From contig NZ_JRMB01000005.1 of NCBI RefSeq assembly GCF_000759445.1, positions 3,373-67,372 on the forward strand: 64,000 bases of DNA. Reading direction: 5' to 3'. Position 1 is the stretch's first letter; each line of letters starts with the position of its first letter. Made by a program: the position numbers and the translations under genes. This stretch comes from Pseudomonas lutea (lineage in GTDB: Bacteria; Pseudomonadota; Gammaproteobacteria; Pseudomonadales; Pseudomonadaceae). This document shows positions 26,533-34,385 of this stretch, in pieces. The notes beneath the pieces are model-generated. The model searched no databases. It was given only the letters and a program-made list of their open reading frames with translations, and had not been told where the DNA came from.

Positions 26533-26766
26533 TTAGAGGGGGGAGCCCGTTTTGTGCTTTGCAATGGAGCCGCGCAGTCGAGTGGCGTTGTTCTCAGTAC
26601 CTAGCAGGTACATCGTTTCAGTCATCGAGTTGTAGTCATCCAGCGAAAGCATCACCACAGGGTTGCCACGCTGACGAGTGATAACGACGGGCTCATGATC
26701 CTGACATACATCGTCCATGACTTGCTTCAAGCCGGCACGAGCTTGGGTGAATGATAAAATTTGCAT
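26533..26766 (-). CDS. Phd/YefM family antitoxin (orphan)
   Basis: 77 residues. The N-terminal Phd/YefM fold is clear: MQILSFTQARAGLKQVMDDV, then EPVVITRQRGNPVVMLSLDDYNSMTETMYLL. The C-terminus is the toxin-binding tail. No YoeB-, Doc- or RelE-like frame follows within 250 bp, so the toxin has been lost or lies elsewhere. It could still repress its own promoter or neutralise a chromosomal toxin. Confidence 0.8.
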   Translation of the reverse strand: MQILSFTQARAGLKQVMDDVCQDHEPVVITRQRGNPVVMLSLDDYNSMTETMYLLGTENNATRLRGSIAKHKTGSPL

Positions 26767-27019
26767 CTAGCAGGATCCTTCTAGTAAGCGCACCGGTCGA
26801 AACCTTCTCTAGGCTCGCCCCCGGGTTAGTGAACAACGAAGCAACGTGTTGCTCTCAGAGGAGTGCTGCCATTTCAATTCCGGATGGCGCTGCCGCCCGG
26901 CACTTCTTGAGACGATACGACACACATCAGTGTAGCGGGCCGGCTAGATCGCCGCACAGCTTGGACATCGCCCAGGCGATGTGCTCTAGTCGCCTCCCCC
27001 CAATTTCGAAGGAACGAGA

Positions 27020-27748
27020 ATGCTTCAAAGACTTTTGAGCTGGCTTAGCCCCAAAGAAGTATCAAGCACGGAGGAATCAGCGAACTGGGTAGATTTTCAC
27101 CTGCCGGCTACAGCTAGCGATATTCCGCATTACAGAACCGCATTCGATCAGGCGATGCGTTTCACTGACAAATGTGGCTTTCCAGTCAACGATTTTGAGT
27201 GGAGAGATGATGCGCTCCTGGACAGCGAAGGGGCCTTTCTTGACCCGATATTGAGAGCTGCAGGGGTCAAAGATGTCTCCAAATCAGCAGGTCAGTGCCT
27301 CAAGTGGTGCCATTACCTGGCCCCGTACGTTGAGCAACATCTGGGTAGCAGTGTTCATGTCACGATCGGCCAGATCTGGTACGAAGGCAAAGCATCATTC
27401 AGCCCAAGCTGGGATGACCTACGTCGCTGGGCTTCCGAGGGAATCGAACTCGGTGATTTCAAAAATCGCTCAGGGGTGAATCTCCATGCCTGGTTGACGT
27501 TAGAGACCGGCGAAATCATCGAGCCAACGCTGCTCAGTTCCTTCGCTGCCTTCCTCGGAGAGGGTTGGACTAAATATGCAGGTGCGATGGCGTGGGGCTA
27601 TGATCCTGACGTTTTGAACCACCGCTACTTTCCGATGGCGATTGGGATGGCGTACGCCGAGAACCTGGCGTCGCGCTCTATTGTGCCGTTGCTAGCCGCA
27701 TCGCCTGCAGAACTTACATCGACCGCGTTTATGGTTGTACGGGAATAA
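27020..27748 (+). CDS. Hypothetical protein with possible papain/transglutaminase-like pattern
   Basis: 242 residues, soluble. A Cys-containing helix (GQCLKWCHYLAPYVEQHLG, about residues 91-109), then VTIGQIWYEG, and later LHAWLTLETGEIIEPTL (about 160-176). The order Cys, then HAWL, then an acidic residue with Glu-Pro-Thr recalls the Cys-His-Asp/Glu layout of papain-like and transglutaminase-like folds; this is a weak inference. AAGGAA precedes the ATG. It stands alone beside the Fic modules. Confidence 0.5.
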   Translation: MLQRLLSWLSPKEVSSTEESANWVDFHLPATASDIPHYRTAFDQAMRFTDKCGFPVNDFEWRDDALLDSEGAFLDPILRAAGVKDVSKSAGQCLKWCHYLAPYVEQHLGSSVHVTIGQIWYEGKASFSPSWDDLRRWASEGIELGDFKNRSGVNLHAWLTLETGEIIEPTLLSSFAAFLGEGWTKYAGAMAWGYDPDVLNHRYFPMAIGMAYAENLASRSIVPLLAASPAELTSTAFMVVRE

Positions 27749-27888
27749 ACCGCCTCGGGGGGCCTTCGGTCGTCTCGGCAATTCTCCGTAACGAGTCTAG
27801 GCATTGGCTTTGGTAGAGCGTTGAAGTCGCCCCCTCGGCTGAACCTGGGCGACTTCACTGGAACGGCGCTCGGCCGCCTGAAGGAAGG

Positions 27889-28590
27889 TTACATGTCCAT
27901 ATCGAAGTCATCTTTTCCAGGCGGCACCGGTGGCTTGGAGGTCAGCGGGTCGGATGACTGAGTAAATCCAGCTTGGTCACGCTCCCTCTCTACACCAAGA
28001 TCGACCAGATTAGCCTCGATCAAACGGCCCATACGTTCGGAGCTTCCGTGGTAGGCCTCAATGGATGCGTTGACCATTTCGCTCTTGCTAACGCCTGCCC
28101 AGTTGATCCGGTAGCCATTTTCTCTGGCCAATTGCCCAATAAACTCGCGTTGTGTACGCCCGTTACCTTCGCGAAAGGGGTGTAGAACGTTGATCTCACC
28201 GAGATAGTCGCCCAACCGTTCGCTGAGCTTGTCCGGTGACAGGCCGCGCAGATGGTTCTCTTTGGCCAACTGGCTGAAAAGCTTCTGACCGGCGCCTTCG
28301 AGGTAACCCACATTCGCAAAACGGGTATTTCCCTTGGAGATATCGACCTGCCTGAGTTCGCCTGCCCACTCGTACACATCACCGAACAGGTGCCGATGAG
28401 TGTCTTTGAGATGCTTGAGATCGAAAGATCCAGCGATTGGTTTGGATTCCAGCTCGGCAGCGCGGATCGCAGCAAACGATGATTCCACGGTATCGAGTTG
28501 ATCCTGGTCCTTTATCTCCAGGCAATTGCGCAGAACATCGCTACCTGGATAGGTGTAAGGGTCGTTACCGCTTTGCGAGTACTTCGCCAT
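27889..28590 (-). CDS. Fic-domain toxin (class I, VbhT-like), tail DDFDMDM
   Basis: About 233 residues. The Fic core starts with GSFDLKHLKDTHRHLFGDVYEWAGELR and holds the complete active-site motif HPFREGNGRTQREF (about residues 138-151: catalytic His, acidic residue, Gly-Asn-Gly-Arg and final Arg), so it should transfer AMP to a target protein. After the Fic fold there is a 40-residue polar linker (SSDPLTSKPPVPPGK) that ends DDFDMDM. That end resembles the C-termini of the relaxase and the second Fic protein. The ATG at 28590 has AAGG 7 bases upstream and overlaps the antitoxin gene by 26 bases. Confidence 0.88.
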   Translation of the reverse strand: MAKYSQSGNDPYTYPGSDVLRNCLEIKDQDQLDTVESSFAAIRAAELESKPIAGSFDLKHLKDTHRHLFGDVYEWAGELRQVDISKGNTRFANVGYLEGAGQKLFSQLAKENHLRGLSPDKLSERLGDYLGEINVLHPFREGNGRTQREFIGQLARENGYRINWAGVSKSEMVNASIEAYHGSSERMGRLIEANLVDLGVERERDQAGFTQSSDPLTSKPPVPPGKDDFDMDM

Positions 28591-28765
28591 TAGCAATCCT
28601 TGCTTTGAAGTTGTTCAACACCGCATTAATGTCACATTCGCCGCGTGCAAAACGCTGAAGATCGAGAACGACCTTCGTATCGGGTTCAAGGCCTTCCAGC
28701 CGTTGATTTGCGAGAGCGTTAGCAACTGCGGCCTGACGGGCCTTCAGGTTGATGTTGGCCGACAT
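28565..28765 (-). CDS. VbhA-like antitoxin of the first Fic module
   Basis: 66 residues. The VbhA pattern is visible: AVANALANQRLEGLEPDTKVVLDLQRFARGECDINAV, with the inhibitory-helix residues Glu-Gly in NQRLEG. The consensus is Ser/Thr-x-x-x-Glu-Gly/Asn; here the first position is Asn, an unusual change. The Glu normally blocks the ATP gamma-phosphate site in the Fic partner. GGAGGG precedes the ATG at 28765, which decides this start over a longer frame. It overlaps the toxin gene. Confidence 0.8.
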   Translation of the reverse strand: MSANINLKARQAAVANALANQRLEGLEPDTKVVLDLQRFARGECDINAVLNNFKARIANGEVLAKR

Positions 28766-28899
28766 GGAGTCCCTCCGATGGATCACTAGACGATGAGCGC
28801 CCGTGCGATAGACGCTCATATCACTGCTCAGAATTGTATCAGAAACCCGCTGAACCAAGCCGAAGAGCTAGGCCACGGCGTATCCGGGCAGATTCAGAG

Positions 28900-29760
28900 T
28901 TAAAAATCCATATCAGGCTCACTACGAGCCTGAAGGACGTTTTCTTTGCTTTCGGGCTGGACGGAATCACCAACCACATTTACCTGGTACCCAGTCGCGT
29001 TCTGTCCAGCCAACTGTCCCTCGGATGACGGCTCAGCAGGAGCGGCCACTGTCGCCCGCTGGACTTGCCGATCTTCCAGAGAAGGCACCTTTACAGCGTC
29101 ACGGAGCAGGTCGGGCAGGTCACGATTACCGTCGAACTGGTCCATGGTAAAAACGACCGAACGCTTTGTGTCTTCATGAATGACATGCGGCAAAGCAAGC
29201 CTGTTAACGCTTATGTCACGAGCGATGTAGAGAATGTCGCGGCCAGCTGGTGTCTGGTTGAAACGCTCCCACTCGATGCTGTACCCGGACTCCTCGGCAA
29301 GCTGCCTCGTGAACTCGCGAAGTGTCCGGCTATTGCCATCCGGGAAAGGATGGATGTAATCGAGCGCGGTGTAGAGTCGACCGATCGACGAGGTGAACTC
29401 CTGCGGTGACAGCTTTGAAAGAGCGTCCGGATCTGCGCGTTTCAGCACCTCCTCAAGACGGTTTCGAGCTTCATTATCCATGGCGGAGTAGGCAACACTA
29501 GGGCGGACCTCAACCGTTTCCAGACGACGCGTTTTAATCCAGTCGTTGCCAGGTGGGACCTGAGGCCGATATTCACCAGGCGTCACCTGATCAAAGCCAA
29601 GCCCAGGCAGATCCTGAAATATTCGTCGGTTTATCTCTCGAAGGTGAGCAGCATCAAAGCTGCCTTTGACAGGATCGAGGCGCAGCTCAAGCAGTCGCCT
29701 CGAAGTGTGCGTTGCTTCCAACGCCTGGCGCTGGTCATCGGTGGGAAATTTGTCGGTCAT
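28900..29760 (-). CDS. Second Fic-domain toxin, tail EPDMDF
   Basis: 286 residues. The Fic domain spans about residues 25-185 with the motif HPFPDGNSRTLREF (about 135-148). The motif's second Gly is Ser (GNSR for GNGR), still compatible with the anion-binding turn. The C-terminal 100 residues are non-globular (ATVAAPAEPSSEGQLAGQNATG) and end SEPDMDF, almost identical to the relaxase end AEPDFDM. The start overlaps the stop of its antitoxin (ATGA). Sequence identity with the first Fic protein is low, so this is not a recent duplication. Confidence 0.87.
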   Translation of the reverse strand: MTDKFPTDDQRQALEATHTSRRLLELRLDPVKGSFDAAHLREINRRIFQDLPGLGFDQVTPGEYRPQVPPGNDWIKTRRLETVEVRPSVAYSAMDNEARNRLEEVLKRADPDALSKLSPQEFTSSIGRLYTALDYIHPFPDGNSRTLREFTRQLAEESGYSIEWERFNQTPAGRDILYIARDISVNRLALPHVIHEDTKRSVVFTMDQFDGNRDLPDLLRDAVKVPSLEDRQVQRATVAAPAEPSSEGQLAGQNATGYQVNVVGDSVQPESKENVLQARSEPDMDF

Positions 29761-29960
29761 CCGCGCGTCTGCTCAGCACGCGGCCGTACGAACTCGGCAA
29801 GATCGATTTCACCATTAATGAAACGCTCTGCATGGGCCTCATCCTCAGCGCTGAGGACAAAACCCTCCAGACCAACCGAAGCTCGAGCATAAGCGTGGGC
29901 CTCCATGCGACGCTGACGCTCTTCGTCGCTGATGGGCGATTTTTTTGATTCATCAGCCAT
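29757..29960 (-). CDS. VbhA-like antitoxin of the second Fic module
   Basis: 67 residues. YARASVGLEGFVLSAEDEAHAERFINGEIDLAEFV contains SVGLEG, a perfect match to the class I inhibitory motif Ser/Thr-x-x-x-Glu-Gly, followed by the helix pair typical of VbhA. AAGGAG lies 8 bases before the ATG at 29960. It is translationally coupled (ATGA) to the Fic gene. Confidence 0.82.
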   Translation of the reverse strand: MADESKKSPISDEERQRRMEAHAYARASVGLEGFVLSAEDEAHAERFINGEIDLAEFVRPRAEQTRG

Positions 29961-30031
29961 TCCTGTCACTCCTTACGGTGTCTAAAAATATTAACCCACA
30001 ACGATGTGCGATCTTTCCGGGGGCAGCCACT

Positions 30032-30430
30032 CTAGGCACCCGCCGAGAACGAAATCTGTGCTCCTGCGTGACGAAGAAAGATCGAAACCATTAACAACGC
30101 CTCCGTCATATCGGGAACCTCGAAACAGGTGGCTTCCAGGTCGTTGAAACTGTAATTCGTGCGGTGCACGCCGGTTGAAATGGTCACGGACATGTCGCCT
30201 CCAGACTGCCCGACCAAATCGATCGACAGGCACTCTGTCTCGTTCAAGCGGTAAGCCCATACGGAAGCCTTGATCGGTCCGTCCAGCTTCAAGCGAGCCA
30301 GCTCGGACATCTTCGAGGCCCAGACCTCCACTTCAGGCAACACCTTGGACCGGGCCGGGCCAATATCGCTGACAATTCTTTCTACCGTCACCGCCGTTTT
30401 CCTTTCGTCGTCGTTTTGTTGCCGACTCAT
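30032..30430 (-). CDS. Hypothetical protein
   Basis: 132 residues, soluble, strand-rich in the centre (KASVWAYRLNETECLSIDLVGQSGG) with a hydrophobic C-terminal helix (EALLMVSIFLRHAG). No family is recognised. Its ATG overlaps the stop of the LprI-like gene (ATGA), so the two are coupled. Confidence 0.55.
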   Translation of the reverse strand: MSRQQNDDERKTAVTVERIVSDIGPARSKVLPEVEVWASKMSELARLKLDGPIKASVWAYRLNETECLSIDLVGQSGGDMSVTISTGVHRTNYSFNDLEATCFEVPDMTEALLMVSIFLRHAGAQISFSAGA

Positions 30431-31203
30431 TTTTTGTTGAGTATCTGCGACAGGTACTGGTTGGCCGCTATCTGTGCAGCGTACTGAGCCTGTTGAGCCG
30501 CTAGCTGTGCAACGTACTGAGCCTGTTGAGCCTGCAACGCCTTGGTCTGGTTCTGCTCCAGCTTCTGGAACGTGATACTGAAATCATCAAGCTTTTTGTT
30601 TATTTTTTTCAGCTGAATGTTGGATATGTTCGTTGCGCAGGGCGGCGGAGGGTCAGGTGTGCCCGTTACACTCGGCTGCAGAGGATCAGACGTATTCGTC
30701 CCACTCGATGGTGTGTTCGTCAGGCTCAGCGGCTCGGACGGGTCGCCATACCATTGATCCAGCGAACTGAGGCGCTGTATTGCCAAGCGGTACCGGCACT
30801 CGACCGCTTCGGCGCCGCGTGCGCTTCCCGCAAAGCTCTGCTCGTACAGCCCGTCGCATTCTGCTTTGACGTACTGTTGCCATTGCACCTGAGAGGTCTG
30901 CAGCATGGCGGGAACCTTGTCTGAGTCTAGCGGGCCCATGCTCTTTAGCCCGTCCTGGGCGTAACTCAGCTTCACTTGGTATTTGCGGTTAACAGCGTCA
31001 GTGGCCGCTTGCTCCTTGGTCTTCAGGCACTGCTCACTATCGAATCTGGTACCTGAAGTTTTCAAGCAGATATGGCTTTGCGCCTCGAGCTTTTCGGCAA
31101 ACTGGCGCACGGCCTCCTGCAAAGACTGCTCACGGCCGACATCGGCATAAGCCATTCCCATTACTGCAAGCATCGCGCCTGCTACAGCAGCTTTGATCGT
31201 CAA
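30427..31203 (-). CDS. Exported LprI-like (DUF1311) protein with coiled C-terminus
   Basis: 258 residues. A signal peptide (MTIKAAVAGAMLAVMGMAYA) is followed by a domain of about 140 residues with four Cys and the pattern WQQYVKAECDGLYEQSF...ECRYRLAIQRLSSLDQWYG, as in LprI-like lysozyme-inhibitor-type domains. A Thr/Ser/Pro linker and a Gln/Ala-rich coiled coil (two copies of QAQQAQYVAQLAAQ-like repeats) form the C-terminus. It is likely periplasmic. It lies beside the topoisomerase and transfer genes and is coupled to the 132-residue gene; a role at the envelope during transfer is possible. Confidence 0.7.
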   Translation of the reverse strand: MTIKAAVAGAMLAVMGMAYADVGREQSLQEAVRQFAEKLEAQSHICLKTSGTRFDSEQCLKTKEQAATDAVNRKYQVKLSYAQDGLKSMGPLDSDKVPAMLQTSQVQWQQYVKAECDGLYEQSFAGSARGAEAVECRYRLAIQRLSSLDQWYGDPSEPLSLTNTPSSGTNTSDPLQPSVTGTPDPPPPCATNISNIQLKKINKKLDDFSITFQKLEQNQTKALQAQQAQYVAQLAAQQAQYAAQIAANQYLSQILNKK

Positions 31204-31347
31204 GGCATTTTCCTTAATTTAGAGACGATTAACTTCCGCAGATCTGGCATCTTCCTGTCGCAAAAAATCACGATCTTCGGGTCCGCTATTGTACCTCATC
31301 GGGCCGAAAATCGACCGCCGGAAAGCACGTGCGCTGCGCGCCCGAAA
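31204..31347. other. Intergenic stretch left of repeat element R1
   Basis: No gene supported. It contains the leftward promoter region of the LprI-like gene. Confidence 0.3.
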
Positions 31348-31558
31348 ATGGCAAACAGCATTGAATCCCTCGCCGGGCGGCAGAGGGCAGGGGAGGTGGA
31401 GCAACCCCTGCCCTTTGCCTCGGAGGGTTCTGGACGGCCTCCAGAGCCATCAAGGGACGCTTCGCTCGCTCCCTGCGCCCGTTCGATGCTCGGACCGGTA
31501 AACCGGCCCTGCGCTTCGCTGCGGCCTTGTATAGCGCCCTTGACGCCTCTGCAGACCT
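31348..31558. repeat. Structured repeat R1, related to 59895-60104
   Basis: About 210 bp, roughly 80% like R2 near the iteron array. It holds several hairpins, for example AGGGG...CCCCT, TCTGGA-CGGCC-TCCAGA and CCGG-TAAA-CCGG. In R2 the second hairpin reads TTTTAA-ACGCCC-TTCAAA, so two of its pairs have changed on both sides while pairing is kept. This suggests selection for structure. Confidence 0.55.
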
Positions 31559-31770
31559 GAACGCTCCACATCTCACCATTTTTCCGTAGCGATCAAATAT
31601 GCCCAAGTGACGGCTCAATACATTGCATAAATGAGAGGCTGGAAAATAGTTGAGCGCAGATACATAAAACTTCTGTAGTTATTTAATACGGAGATATCCA
31701 ATGATTACTGTAATCGGTTTTGCGACTTGATATAGTTTGACCTATTTGCATGTAGTACAGGGATTGCAAC
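31559..31770. promoter_or_regulatory. Upstream region of the topoisomerase gene
   Basis: AT-rich from about 31620 to 31770, with candidate -10 elements such as TATAGT near 31731. No ribosome site of good quality was seen before the ATG. Confidence 0.3.
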
Positions 31771-33810
31771 ATGAAACTCATGATCATTGAATCGTCAGGC
31801 AAGCTGGACAAGCTACGTGACGTCTTCGCGAAAATCAGACCTGGCGAAAACTGGAAGGTGATGCCAAGCCTTGGCCACATTCGGGATCTGCCAGCCAGCG
31901 GCAACAACGAGGGCGAACTGACCACAGGGGTTCGCAATGATCTGACCCCCGTCTACGAGCTAACCGACAAAGGCGCAAAGATCGTCAGTTCACTCAAAGA
32001 GGCCGTAGCCAAGGCCAGCGAGGTCTACCTAGCGACGGACCCTGACCGTGAAGGCGAGAGCATCGCGTGGCATATCCAGCAGGCCGTTGGCATTCGCAAT
32101 CCTGTGCGAGTGAAATTCCCCGAGATTACGGCGAGCGCCGTGGACAATGCGCTCAAGTCACCGTTGCGAATTGACATGAAACTTGTGGCTGCCCAAGAGG
32201 CACGGCGAGTGGCCGATCGCGTCATTGGTTACCTGGTGAGTTCCGAATTACGCCGTCAAACGGGTGAAGCGCTCTCCGCTGGCCGAGTGCAGTCGGTAGC
32301 ACTGTACCTGGTTGTCCTTCGCGAGCGAGAGATAAGGGCCTTTAGGTCGACACTGCATTACGGTGCGCAACTGAATTTCGCGGGCGCGAAAATGACAGAT
32401 GCCTGGTGCGTTGAGTGGATGACTGCCGAAGGCTTCACCACCGATGAGCAGCCATACTTCATGGACAGGGCTTTCGCCAGGCTGGTTGCCGATGTACCGG
32501 TAGTCCAGGTCACTGGTTTTGAGGACAGCACCCGTACCAAAAACCCGCCCGCGCCTTTCGAAACCGTGACTCTGCAACAGGCGGCGAGCAACTCTCTGGG
32601 CTGGGACTCGGCGCACACCATGAAGGTTGCGCAGGCACTGTTCGACAATGGCCACATCACCTACCACCGTACTGACAACCCGAACATTTCCGAAGAATCG
32701 ATGCCTGCCATCAAGGCGGTCGCCGCATCGCTGGGATTGGCCACCGTGGCTAAACGGCGTGTGTTCGCTACCTCTGAAGGCGCACAGGAAGGCCACCCGG
32801 CAACAACCCCGACGCATTGGGATGTCGTTGAGGCTGGCACCACGCCCGATGAACAAGTGCTTTATCGAATGATCCGTATTCGGGCCATTGCCTCTCAGCT
32901 GATGCCAGCTGAATACGCGGTCCGAACCGTACTCATGAAGGCAGTTGACCCGGTGCAGGGCAAGCAAGTGCTGTTTCGAGGCAAAGGCGAAACCCTGATC
33001 AGCGAGGGATGGCTGAAACTGCTCCAGGGCGATGCAACATCCGATGACGACGAACAGGATTCAGCGAATCCTATCCCGGTGTTGCAGCTTGGGCAGATCG
33101 TCAGTGTCGAAAGCGGCGAAGTGCTGGAAAAGAAAACGCGCTCTCCGAAACGCTATACCGAAGCCAGTCTGGTCGGGGCGCTCAAAGCCAACGGAATCGG
33201 CCGACCGGCAACCTATGCAGCGATCATGGGTAACATCAAGAGCCGCCAATACGTCAGAGAGGTTAAGCGGTTCTTTCATGCCGAGCCATTGGGCGAGCAA
33301 GTCATCGACCGAATGGAAGGAAAATTCACGTTCCTGCAGGTCAATTACACGCGCGAACTCGAAAAAGACCTCGACCTGATCGCCACGGGACAGACGCAAT
33401 ACAAGCCAGTCCTGCAGAGCCTGGTCAGCACGCTGCAATCGGAGCTTGGCCAGCAGGCTGAGAGCATTGCAACTTACCGAAAGCCAGTCATCACGCACCC
33501 ATGCCCGGACTGCAAAACCAATGATTTGCGGTTGATCAAAGGGGCTAATGGCCCTTTCTGGGCATGCAAGGGATACCCAGCGTGCAATGGCACTTTTCCG
33601 GACGCGGGAGGCAAGCCTGGCCAGCGCAAGGTTGCCGTTGTTTCGGAACACAAATGCGTGAAGTGCGACAGACCGCTTCGACACAATGTGAAAAAGGGCA
33701 AGACGGGCTACAACTTCTGGGGATGCTCTGGATTCAGGGAAGGGTGCAAGGCCACATATCCAAACCTGAAGGGGGACAAACCGGATTTCGACAACGTAAA
33801 AGGAGGTTAG
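31771..33810 (+). CDS. Type IA DNA topoisomerase, plasmid transfer-associated
   Basis: 679 residues. The TOPRIM domain has the acidic triad context MIIESSGKLDKL (residues 4-15) and YLATDPDREGESIAWH (about 90-105). The central domain has SAGRVQSVALYLVV. The catalytic Tyr298 is in HITYHRTD. RPATYAAIMGNIKSRQYV follows. Two C-terminal zinc-ribbon modules (CPDCKTN...CKGYPAC and CVKCDRP...CSGFREGC) make it more TopA-like. Plasmid copies near T4SS genes are thought to resolve DNA during transfer. It ends close to PDFDNVKGG, sharing PDFD with the relaxase tail. A copy of the 16-bp palindromic operator lies inside the gene at 32376. Confidence 0.9.
   Translation: MKLMIIESSGKLDKLRDVFAKIRPGENWKVMPSLGHIRDLPASGNNEGELTTGVRNDLTPVYELTDKGAKIVSSLKEAVAKASEVYLATDPDREGESIAWHIQQAVGIRNPVRVKFPEITASAVDNALKSPLRIDMKLVAAQEARRVADRVIGYLVSSELRRQTGEALSAGRVQSVALYLVVLREREIRAFRSTLHYGAQLNFAGAKMTDAWCVEWMTAEGFTTDEQPYFMDRAFARLVADVPVVQVTGFEDSTRTKNPPAPFETVTLQQAASNSLGWDSAHTMKVAQALFDNGHITYHRTDNPNISEESMPAIKAVAASLGLATVAKRRVFATSEGAQEGHPATTPTHWDVVEAGTTPDEQVLYRMIRIRAIASQLMPAEYAVRTVLMKAVDPVQGKQVLFRGKGETLISEGWLKLLQGDATSDDDEQDSANPIPVLQLGQIVSVESGEVLEKKTRSPKRYTEASLVGALKANGIGRPATYAAIMGNIKSRQYVREVKRFFHAEPLGEQVIDRMEGKFTFLQVNYTRELEKDLDLIATGQTQYKPVLQSLVSTLQSELGQQAESIATYRKPVITHPCPDCKTNDLRLIKGANGPFWACKGYPACNGTFPDAGGKPGQRKVAVVSEHKCVKCDRPLRHNVKKGKTGYNFWGCSGFREGCKATYPNLKGDKPDFDNVKGG
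32376..32391. promoter_or_regulatory. Palindromic site TTTCGCGGGCGCGAAA inside the topoisomerase gene
   Basis: A perfect match to the 16-bp palindrome found at intergenic sites around the transfer genes. It encodes Phe-Ala-Gly-Ala-Lys here. Confidence 0.5.
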
Positions 33811-33968
33811 TTGGCCACTATTTTGCCATTTGTCAGAAATGCGGAAGCGTTTCACCATATTATGAATGGCGTGTTTGCAATGCATCACATTTTGATACAC
33901 TGGCCGTATGCCGCCATCGGGGAAAAGCCCGGTGTAGGGATTGGCCACACCAGGGACAGGTAGCGAGA

Positions 33969-34012
33969 TTTTCGCCCGCGAAAAAAAAGGCCAGATCATC
34001 GAATCTGGCCTT
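33969..34012. terminator. Short palindromic variant plus terminator hairpin
   Basis: TTTTCGCCCGCGAAAA (33969-33984, a 2-bp shorter variant of the operator), then AAGGCCAGA-tcatcgaa-TCTGGCCTT (33987-34012). It lies between the convergent topoisomerase and HTH regulator genes and probably terminates both. Confidence 0.6.
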
Positions 34013-34022
34013 CTCAATCTCC

Positions 34023-34277
34023 TCAGGATTTCCTTCTTGTGTCCTTTCCCCTGGCTTCGTGCCTGTTCGGGTTTGTGATCAATCCCCGTGATATGGCTTT
34101 CAGCACATAAAGTTCGAAGATGGCGTATGGAATTCTCGACTTGCTGTATTCCCAATTCTGGTATGTACGTGTGGTCACATACAGGAACTCAGCGGCCTCA
34201 AGCTGCGTATGACCGACTTCTTGTCGCAAAGCCAGCAGTTCCTCTGCTGTCGCTAGTTTCTTATCGCTGTGCGTCAT
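34023..34277 (-). CDS. Small HTH regulator, divergent to the virB operon
   Basis: 84 residues. The Cro/C1-like HTH EVGHTQLEAAEFLYVTTRTYQNWEYSKSRIP (about residues 20-50) is followed by ELYVLKAISRGLI. The start at MTHSDKK (34277) fits the domain better than the longer frame to 34334; the ribosome site is weak. Its position, divergent from virB1 with only 110 bp between, suggests that it represses the transfer operon and itself. Confidence 0.75.
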   Translation of the reverse strand: MTHSDKKLATAEELLALRQEVGHTQLEAAEFLYVTTRTYQNWEYSKSRIPYAIFELYVLKAISRGLITNPNRHEARGKDTRRKS

Positions 34278-34385
34278 ACATATATCTTTTTCTAGGTTAA
34301 AAATGCGTCGAAAGTTGGTCTTTTGTAATACCATTTTTTCGTCAAAAGTCTTATAATAGACCTCGACAACATCCTTGGTGTAGAC
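34278..34385. promoter_or_regulatory. Divergent promoter region of the transfer operon
   Basis: A perfect -10 hexamer TATAAT at 34352-34357 points right towards virB1; a clear -35 was not found. The region is AT-rich and free of the 16-bp palindrome. Confidence 0.45.

Noticed and set aside
33061-34155. 364-codon open frame antisense to the topoisomerase
   Set aside because: Opposite a well-supported gene with zinc ribbons; the frame has no protein-family pattern.
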